Shown one piece after another: positions 57,145 to 64,000 of a DNA stretch of 64,000 nt. Below the pieces are notes generated by a model that did not search any database, was not told where the DNA came from, and saw nothing but the letters and a program-made list of their open reading frames with translations. Each line of letters starts with the position of its first letter. Within the stretch, counting starts at the first letter, position 1. Position numbers and translations under genes: made by a program. This DNA is from Galbula dea (Eukaryota > Chordata > Aves > Piciformes > Galbulidae). The stretch covers positions 5,985-69,984 of the forward strand of contig VWZX01002950.1 in NCBI GenBank assembly GCA_013399015.1, read 5' to 3'.

Positions 57145-58482
57145 CTTACCCCACCAAGAAACAGAGAGACAGAATAAAAACTAACCCAACTTTTCCTTTC
57201 CAAGCTTTCCACACTGCTCTTCTCAAGAGAGAAGCCACAGAAACCCATCCCCTCTATGACACTCTTGGGCACATACTTTCAGTCAGTTCTTCAAATATTT
57301 TTGCAAGATAAAGTCAAGCAGGAGGTGGGAAATGACTACATCTGAGGGAACACATGCTTGGAGAGCTGAGTCACCCCTGGATCCAGCCAGCTTCCTGCAG
57401 ACAGCTCCTCTGCTGCTCACCTGCAAATTAGTTCTGGCCTTGTGCAAGCAAATCTATGAAATCCATGATAGGTGCTACTGCTGCAACACTTGATTGTTGC
57501 TCATGTTGTCCTGGCCCCCTCCCATCATGGTGCAGGCACCTGAAGCCCTGCAGTTGACAGCATTATCTGCACAACCCTGAAGGTGCTTTCTGCAGGCCCA
57601 TTCACACCAATCCAAACCAGACAAGCACCAGTGCTGCTGACAAGAGACAGCTACAGCCCAGCAGCCTTGTGCCATACAGGTGCATTTTCTAGTGCTCAGT
57701 TTGTGATGTTTCACTTTCTGTGCCATTAGAGCAGTGCATTAGAAACATTTTTCCATCCCTTTCCTCTGTGCTCCTCCTGTGACAGGCTTCCCAGTGAGAA
57801 GGCTGCCAGTGCCACCCCCTGCTGCAGAGTCTGTACAGTAGGAACCACCCATCACTACAGAGCACTCCATTAGGATTAAACATTCATGGCGAATGCACTT
57901 TCTCCCTTCCTCTGCCTTGACAAATGTGTATCACTCCGGGGCCAAAGGCTTGTGGCATACCAAGCACTTTCTGCTACAGGCTCAGCACATTGCCTCCTCC
58001 CTGGCAGCTTCCACCTCAGCTTCTCTGTGCTCTCATGCTTGTCATCTGCCCTTGAAGCCACCCCTCTCCCTAGGCCACTTCCAGCAGCACTATTGTTCTT
58101 ACCAGCTCAGCTTTCCAACTGCCTTTTAAGATCCCCAGAGGCACTCCCTTGTCTTTTTTTCTCTGCCTGATTGTTGCAGGTTGCCCTCGGTGCTCACCAA
58201 ACGACTCCAGCACCTTTTAGTCCCTTGCCGTTTACAAGCAAGAGGGTAGCTCCTTTCCCTCGGTTTCCTTATCCAAGATCTGTCTGCTGCTAGATTAGCT
58301 GCCTGGGCACTGGAGACACTGCCTGTGCCTGACAAGCAGTCTCTGCAGGTTTCCGGGGCAGTGTTACACGCTGTCAGCATTGTTAAAGCTGAATAGCTCA
58401 GCGGCAGCTCAGGGCTGCACAGGACATCACTGCTAGAGAGGTTTCCTGAAGGAGCTTCCTTACTGGAACCAGGGTGACTCAC

Positions 58483-58579
58483 TGCTGCTCAGCTGCTCTT
58501 GTTTCAAAGATATTCAGCTTCTGCTGCAGCAGGGTGGTCATGATGGCCATGAAAATCACTCTGGAGGAGTAAACAGTCA
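58483..58579 (-). other. candidate 97-bp exon, unidentified, phase 1-2
   Basis: On the minus strand a strong acceptor (tcccttctcttccttcttgcag) precedes two bases and 31 open codons (TVYSSRVIFMAIMTTLLQQK, then LNIFETRAAEQ), then two bases and a GCA|GTGAGT donor. The other frames stop. The acceptor is among the best in the window. Its phase-2 end does not fit the next minus candidate (57073-57144 needs phase 1), so either an exon is missing or one of the two is false. The internal ATGG could also be a start. Confidence 0.18.
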
Positions 58580-58628
58580 CTGCAAGAAGGAAGAGAAGGG
58601 AGATGTTTAGGGACAACACTAATCGCTG

Positions 58629-58649
58629 TCGGTAGCTTCTCACTACCGA
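58629..58649. other. 7-bp inverted repeat (small hairpin)
   Basis: tcggtag, a 7-base loop cttctca, then ctaccga. Perfect arms with CpG in each. Confidence 0.5.
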
Positions 58650-59040
58650 ACAGTTCCCAAGGGCATGGAGAGCTCTGGATCTCCTCATGCCAGGCCCAGG
58701 ATGAAGCATCCACTGCACCTTGCATCTGTTTCTGGATGTGCATGCAGAGGGTCTTCTAAGCACTACAGCAAAGCAGAGGTAACCACTTGCCCATCTCTTG
58801 CACTGCTGCTGTGACTCTGGCCCCACAGGGCAGTACAGATCCCCCAGCAGTCCCTTGCTTTCCCTGGGAGCAGCTCTGCCTTCATACTGCCAGGGCCAGG
58901 GCAGGCCTGCATTTCAGTTCCTTTGGGCACAGGTTGTGCTCCAGTGATAGCCAGGAGGCATTGTCTCCATGGTTCCTGCAGAGGCCTGATGCACAGCCCT
59001 CCAGGACAAGGTAGGGCATAGCTGCTGGATTCACCTGGGA

Positions 59041-59253
59041 CACAGAATCACAGGATCATGAAGGTTTAAGAGACCTCCAAGATCATCAAGTCCAGTCAGC
59101 AACCTAGCACCACCATGCCACTAAACCATGGCCCTAGGTACCAAATCTAGATGTTTTTTGAGGGCCTCCAGGGATGGTGACTCCACCACTGCCCTGGGCA
59201 GCCTGGACCAATGCCTAACAACTCTTGCTGGGAAGAGATCTTTCCTAATCCCC
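59041..59253 (-). mobile_element. CR1 LINE 3' fragment (minus), 'ccctaaggaccacagc' family
   Basis: cacagaatcacaggatcatg, gagacctccaagatcatcaa, caacctagcaccaccatgcc, ggccctaggtaccaaatctag, gactccaccactgccctggg and tgcctaacaactcttgctgg. About 213 bases. Confidence 0.92.
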
Positions 59254-60211
59254 ACCCCCCATGTATCTCTTCCCCTCCTATCACCATGGCATCACCTCAC
59301 AGCTCTTCCACCTCTAAGTAAATGGTTTGGCAAATGCCTAGGAGTACTGACACAGCTCCAGACTCACATCCAGAGACCCAAAGGGCTTCTTACCCCAGAA
59401 GGAGGCCCTGACTCTCCCTGGGCTTTAAGTGCCCACCACTCTTTTCCCCATGCCAGCAGCTCACAGAAACCTATAGGCTGAGAAAATGGCAGAAGCCCTC
59501 CTGAAGACCTCTTTCCCTTGTGCTGCATTGAAGGTCCCAAGGAGCCCTACAACAGCTGCAAAATGCCAGGAACCACCATAGCAAGCCCTTTGGTCAAGCT
59601 GCAGTAGGCTGGCAAGCAGTGAGGGGCTGGCTGCACTGGTAACATGCTTTCGTACATGCTAAGGCAAAGTGCCCTTGAAATTGATTCTGGACACACAGAT
59701 TCTGCTCAGGAGGAAGAGGCACAGACACAAGAACTGGGCTTTTTTCCCCCTCTACATTTTTCATTTGCTGGTTTGTGCTAACACAGGGTGACTGCTGCAC
59801 TTTATCTGACCCCTGCAGCAATAGAGCTACAGGAGAAAGGAGACATTTCTCTCTCTGCAGAGAGCTTCAAACAGCTCACTTGGATTTCCTGACACCCAAT
59901 CCATTACTCTGCCTCAGATCCAGGTGGCGTGAAAAGCACTCACTCAGCTCAGTCAGACCTGACTTTCCCCTTCCACCTGGCAGACCCCCTCAGACCACAC
60001 AACACCTTGCCCTTCCCCAGCCCTCGCCGAGGCCGACAGCAGCCTTGCCTGCAGCCATCGCTGCCTCTCCTGACTGCAGCCCAAGAGCACAGAAAGTGAA
60101 ACCCACAGACACTCAGAGAGACTGAGCACCTGCTTTAGCTTCAGTCACACCCACCATAAAAAATACAGTCCTATAAACTACCTGCAGAACTCTCACTTGG
60201 CCAAAGTCTTT

Positions 60212-60339
60212 TCAAGCTTTCCGACCAAGCAGGCTGTAGGTTGTAAAAAGGTCACCATAAGGCACAGGAGAAGTGCAAAGCTGCATGTCCTCCAGAGCTT
60301 GCTGATAAATCTTTATCAGCTGTAACTTGTAACTCACAC
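60212..60339 (-). CDS. candidate terminal coding exon with stop, unidentified
   Basis: On the minus strand an acceptor (gctggttgcttctcacag) precedes two bases and 41 open codons (VSYKLQLIKIYQQALEDMQL, CTSPVPYGDLFTTYSLLGRK, A) followed by TGA at 60212-60214. The amphipathic LQLIKIYQQALEDM segment and the lack of an internal stop look coding. It would be a last exon with its 3' UTR to the left. An alternative is an exon starting at the tttacaacctacag acceptor inside it and using a TGCAG|GTAGTT donor near 60176; the two exclude each other. The block also contains a GATA-type palindrome, so a regulatory element is the non-coding alternative. Not recognised. Confidence 0.22.
60301..60320. promoter_or_regulatory. 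20-bp palindrome with two GATA-type sites beside an E-box
   Basis: gctgataaatctttatcagc: 9-base perfect arms with a 2-base centre. Each arm carries TGATAA (GATA-factor core). The right arm ends in CAGCTG, an E-box, giving a GATA/E-box-like arrangement. Binding is not shown; the same bases could be coding on the minus strand (60212-60339). Confidence 0.35.
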
Positions 60340-61252
60340 CTGTGAGAAGCAACCAGCAGCTGCAGACATCCCTGCACACAAACCAGGAAGCTTTACCTAC
60401 TGCACAGCACAGACTTGGCCAGAGGCAACTGCAAGGGAAAGGCCAGGAAGGGAAGGGGAGCCACGCTCTGCACATCCCTGATCCTGGAGAACATGCTTTG
60501 GGCAGGGACAACAGAGGACACAGAGGTTCTCTGTTCCCCAGAATACTCTGTTTCTCCTCACCTCCAGCATCCTTGCAGGACTGGAAGCAGTAGAGGAGAT
60601 GAATCATCCAACATTTGCAAGACTTGCAAAAATCTTATCAATTCTGAAGTCCAATTTGTGCTAATCAGCAGATAGCAGAAGTGCAAACGTCAGCCTGAGG
60701 AGTAGCTCCATCACTGGTGCAACCAGCTGCAATTTAACCATCTGAAAGTTCACTTGTGGCCATATGACCAAACCCCCAACCTCTCCCATTCTTCCTCTGA
60801 CTTACTTCCCTCTCTTAAACAACCACAACAGGATGATGTGTCTTGCACTCTGGTTCACCCCCTTGTGATGAGCTCCTGGGAGCAGGTCAGTGGCAGCATA
60901 TAAGCAAACACCAGATTCCTCAGGAACTGGGCAGCTGGTTGCTCTTCTTATCCAAGATCTGAGTCCCCTTCAGGGATGCCAGGCCACATCTGCCACTCAA
61001 CACAGGGCACAGAGCTGCTGGGGAAGGTCTGCCTTCAGGCTGGGCTTTACTTTCTTCCTTCTACTGAGGTTTTCCAGTTTCATTCCAAGCAGCTGAGAGT
61101 CCAGGCCAAACCTCAGCTGAAGACACCACACAAAGAACTAGTGGGGCAGTATGGAACATAGCTAGATTTCTGAAGTAACAGCAAATACACTTAGCAGAGC
61201 CTCCTTTTTGTTTTCCCTTTGCATCTAATTGATCATCACCACCAAATATGAT

Positions 61253-61273
61253 GGGTTAGGGTTAGGGTTGGGG
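61253..61273 (+). repeat. short telomere-like G4 sequence
   Basis: GGGTTAGGGTTAGGGTTGGG plus one G: three vertebrate telomere hexamers, the last modified, in isolation. Four G-runs fit the classical telomeric quadruplex. Confidence 0.7.
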
Positions 61274-62828
61274 TATCAGTACTTCCCTCTCGTGTCAGCA
61301 AACTGACATCATCTCAGCAGCTCTCTAGGCAGTATGTAAAACTGCAAGGAATAAAGGTCTGTTTTAATGGTGCAGCTGATACTGGGAAGTAAACAGGTGC
61401 CTCCTTCTGAGGGTTTTTAAAACAGATATTTTATCATTTGAAGTGGCTTAGCATGAGTCAAATTTTGCTTGCAGTTATATGGGTGAATCTGGAGTAGCTC
61501 TGATAACCTCAAAGCAACAGCAAGCTCACGTTTTCCTCTTCCCTGGAACTCTTGAGATTGTGCAACAGAGGAAATGACAACAGTGGAGCAGCTCTGGACT
61601 TTGAACTGGGCTAGTGAAAGCAGTGCTTGGACTCTGTGAGTTGCCTTTTCTCCTGCAAGCTAGCAATGCACTTAATGAATTACTACTCACAAGAATCCCA
61701 AATTTCCCAGCAAGATCCAGAAAAAACCCAGCATTCTAAACCTGCTGTGTTCCAAAGCACATGCTGGACTCCTGACTTCACAGCAGTAAACTCCCCAATG
61801 TCTCACAGTTTCAGGCTGAAGTAAAGTTTGGTAAAACCAGGGATTTAGAATGCATGTTAATCTGTCTTTAACTGCAGCAGCTCCTGACACTGTCAAACTG
61901 TGTTCTGTGTATCATCCACTGTTCACCTTTCTAAAGAAAGTTATGACATGCTCCAAGTTGTTGGAGCAGCATCTGCTATTTAAAGACTTTCTTTCATTCA
62001 TAAACCATCAACACCCCCTGTGTTTCAAGGGAGAGAGACACTCACTGAGGCCCACAGTTACCCAACAGCCTATTTTCTGGCACTAGCCACACGAAGACAA
62101 ATAAAAGCCTTAAAGACTTCTCCTCCCACCAGAGATTTCTCAAGCTTAGCAACAAAGGGGATTCTAAACCACTGTCTGCCAAACAGCAGGCTCATCTGAA
62201 ACCTTGCTCTGTACCTGTTACTGCAAAACAGACACTAAGGGTAAGATCCATCCCACCTAATTCTAGCCATCTAAACTAAATAAAGAGCACCTTGTCTCCA
62301 GGAGTCACTGCCTTCCTCTACAGCCCATGGCATGGGACTCCCACTCATTTTCATGTGAAGAAACAATAAAGCAAGATTTGATGCTGCTGATTGGAGAGCC
62401 CAGACCATTAGCTGATGATAGATGTCAAGGTCTGGGAGAATCCTACCATGGCATGGCCAACAGGAGGCAAATACCTGCTTGGAAAGCTGCAGGCAGCACT
62501 CCCACATCAGAAAGGTTCAAGGAATGGCAACAGAGCCCTGGACCTGCAGAGGAGCAGGAGGAGGTGGCTGGTCCCTGGCTTCAGTAAATGCAGGCTTGGG
62601 GAATAAAGGAACCTGAAAAAAACAGCAGAAAAATATTAACAGGTCATAATGCAATCTGCAACTACTGAAGCCCTGCTTATTATACTAAAATGCTGAAGTC
62701 TGAGAAGCCTTAGTTCCCCAGAGTGAAATGTGAAGGGCTCAGGCTCACCCCAGCTGCTCTCCTCTTGCCTTGCTTCAACACAATTGGACTCCAGTGACTT
62801 TTTCTTTTCTTCTTCAATTCCAAAAGCA

Positions 62829-62852
62829 TTATATATTATATATATATTATAA
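62829..62852. repeat. AT dinucleotide tract
   Basis: tatatattatatatatatta followed by taaa. A short AT microsatellite with interruptions. Confidence 0.7.
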
Positions 62853-63561
62853 ATTTGCTTCCTTGTGATAACAAGCTCCCCTCAAATGTTCCTTTTTTCT
62901 TCCCTAAACTCAAACAATTAAAACTATAGCACCAATTGCAAACACATAAGGCAAAGTCCATTCAAAGGAAAGAGGAAGACTTACCTGGAGGCCTGTTTGT
63001 CACAGGGGCTCTCTGCTGCCTCTGCTCTCTTCAGCCTGTAGCATTTCTGAAGATGCACTGTGTCTCACAGGCAGGGTGACTTTATTCTTATGCATCAGCC
63101 TTGCATAATGAAATAAAGACTTTCCCAAGCCTGGTGGATCACTGATGGCTTGATTCTGGAGAAACAGCCCTGGCCAGCTACACCTGGAAACAAAGCCATC
63201 TGGGAGAGAGTCAGAGACTTGCTATCAGGTAAGGGGAAAACCTGCAGTGTCTCAAATCATCTATTTCAGCATGGCTTTTGAGTGTTGACCACACCAGAAG
63301 ACATACAATTAAAAGGAATAGTCCTGAGTGGTTTGTTTCCCCATTTCATATGGAAATGAGGTGCAGTTGCACTGCCAGTCTCTCCCTTACACTGAACTAT
63401 CAGTCAGCTCCTAGTAAACTTGATGGAGGGAAAAGACTTCTCAAGGATGATTAAGCTCCACGACCAGCTAAGGTAACAGCAGCAAAGACCTAAATTAAAA
63501 CCTTTCACAAAGGCAAAGCTGGTGTACAGCCTACTTGCCACCAGCCAACCAGCTTACTAAC

Positions 63562-63641
63562 CTGGCTGTGAGCATCCATGTGGCCCTCAGCTCATGCAGT
63601 CCATGCTGCCCCTTGGGTGGGCTTGGTTTCAGGAGGGAGGG
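63562..63641 (-). other. candidate 80-bp exon, unidentified, phase 0-2
   Basis: On the minus strand a very strong acceptor (aaatttccttgtccttcccag) precedes 26 open codons (PSLLKPSPPKGQHGLHELRA, then TWMLTA), two bases and a CCAG|GTTAGT donor. The frame is open throughout. The peptide is Pro-rich and matches nothing I know. It has no phase-compatible partner among the other candidates. Confidence 0.14.
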
Positions 63642-64000
63642 CTGGGAAGGACAAGGAAATTTTCAGGCATGAGGCTACACTGCCTGTTCTGCTCACAGAA
63701 CTACTTTTTTCCCCCTGTTATTTACTGGCTTTCAAAAGCCTCATGAAAGACCTTCATGAGCAGACACTCATGACATGGGAAGCAGAAGCCCTTTAGCATT
63801 TCTTAAAGTTGAACACTTTCATGTGTTGATATTCCAGGAAATTACTGTTTATCATTATGATCCCTTTAGGATTAAACTCTAGGAGGCTTAGCTAGGATAG
63901 CAAGATAAGAAAATATACCCAAAGAAAGCAAGCTTTATAGAAGATTCAAAGCCTTCCAAAAGCCTGCACTTGCTAAGCCCAATGTAGTGCTGAATCAGAC

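Larger units (their letters stand above)
54022..59040. other. 5-kb single-copy stretch with minisatellite
   Basis: Holds the alternating minisatellite 54415-54561, candidate exons 55091-55214 (plus), 57073-57144 and 58483-58579 (minus), and scattered CpG in 58180-58660. The 145-codon plus ORF 56087-56524 matches nothing and has no acceptor/donor pair. Confidence 0.5.
59254..64000. other. 4.7-kb single-copy stretch, CR1-free
   Basis: No CR1 copy from 59254 to the window end. It holds the telomere-like tract 61253-61273, an AT run at 62829-62852, the GATA-type palindrome at 60301-60320 and candidate minus exons 60212-60339 and 63562-63641. A CTCCAG|GTAAGT donor on minus (62979-62984) has no clear open exon upstream. 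AT content is higher from about 61.2 kb on. Confidence 0.5.

Noticed and set aside
57424..57500. TGCAG|GTGAGC donor on minus with a possible short exon
   Set aside because: No good acceptor; peptide and phases do not fit the neighbouring candidates.
58081..58240. Minus frame reading RKKDKGVPLGILKGSWKAEL before a GCTG|GTAAGA donor
   Set aside because: Acceptors upstream are poor, the lysine-rich start comes from an A-run, and its phase-0 end does not fit 57073-57144.
62979..63162. CTCCAG|GTAAGT donor on the minus strand with 49 open codons upstream
   Set aside because: The open frame meets TGA before the donor, the upstream acceptor is weak and the other frames have several stops. Only an untranslated exon is possible, so it is not listed as a feature.
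1..64000. tRNA, rRNA, CRISPR array, phage or bacterial genes
   Set aside because: No cloverleaf, regular short-repeat/spacer array or operon-like packed ORFs; all evidence points to vertebrate nuclear DNA.
1..64000. Endogenous retrovirus or LTR element
   Set aside because: No paired LTRs, primer-binding site, or gag/pol-like frame was seen; all recognisable mobile DNA is CR1, plus one possible MIR scrap.

Overview
The window looks like bird nuclear DNA, mostly intergenic or intronic, with no gene I can name. The strongest evidence is 23 CR1 LINE copies or fragments, about 6 kb or 9% of the window. They carry the avian CR1 3' end (ATTCTRTG-type octamers), the shared 'gatgatctcagaggtctct' tail block and, in the longer ones, the C-terminal end of CR1 ORF2. 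CpG is depleted outside a few islands. I infer, without proof, a lineage with a heavy CR1 load such as woodpeckers and relatives (Piciformes), because the copies fall into several distinct CR1 families. No bacterial operon, CRISPR array, rRNA or tRNA was seen.

Layout. Bases 1-420 are a GC-rich, CpG-rich block with a G-run/polypyrimidine tract, most likely a promoter or first-exon CpG island cut by the window edge. A CR1 copy abuts it at about 429. From 430 to 64000 the sequence is single-copy non-coding DNA broken by CR1 copies in both orientations (about 16 on minus, 7 on plus). It also holds two clear minisatellites (29-bp unit at 52.65 kb, about 42-bp unit at 54.4 kb), a telomere-like G-quadruplex (61.25 kb), short low-complexity tracts, a possible old MIR-type SINE piece (26.73 kb) and two assembly gaps (7117 and 31171-31188).

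Coding content. No long ORF reads as a recognisable protein except the CR1 ORF2 remnants. The other long ORFs run through repeats or have no exon structure. I looked for short exons bounded by splice sites. On the minus strand several are notable: 57073-57144, 53764-53821, 41774-41862 and 33834-33884, plus a possible terminal exon at 60212-60339. They have open frames with charged, coiled-coil-like residues and good splice signals. Some neighbours are phase-compatible, but the series is not fully consistent: an exon of phase 2 to 1 would be needed between 53.8 and 48.9 kb, and the terminal-exon reading at 60.2 kb conflicts with one continuous gene. Similar candidates occur on the plus strand (45733-45868, 55091-55214), so much of this may be chance. 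All are given low confidence.

Overall I see no previously undescribed system. The points worth following are the candidate minus-strand exons, the CpG island with its abutting CR1, the layered CR1 history including one copy close to a candidate splice acceptor, and the tandem repeats.
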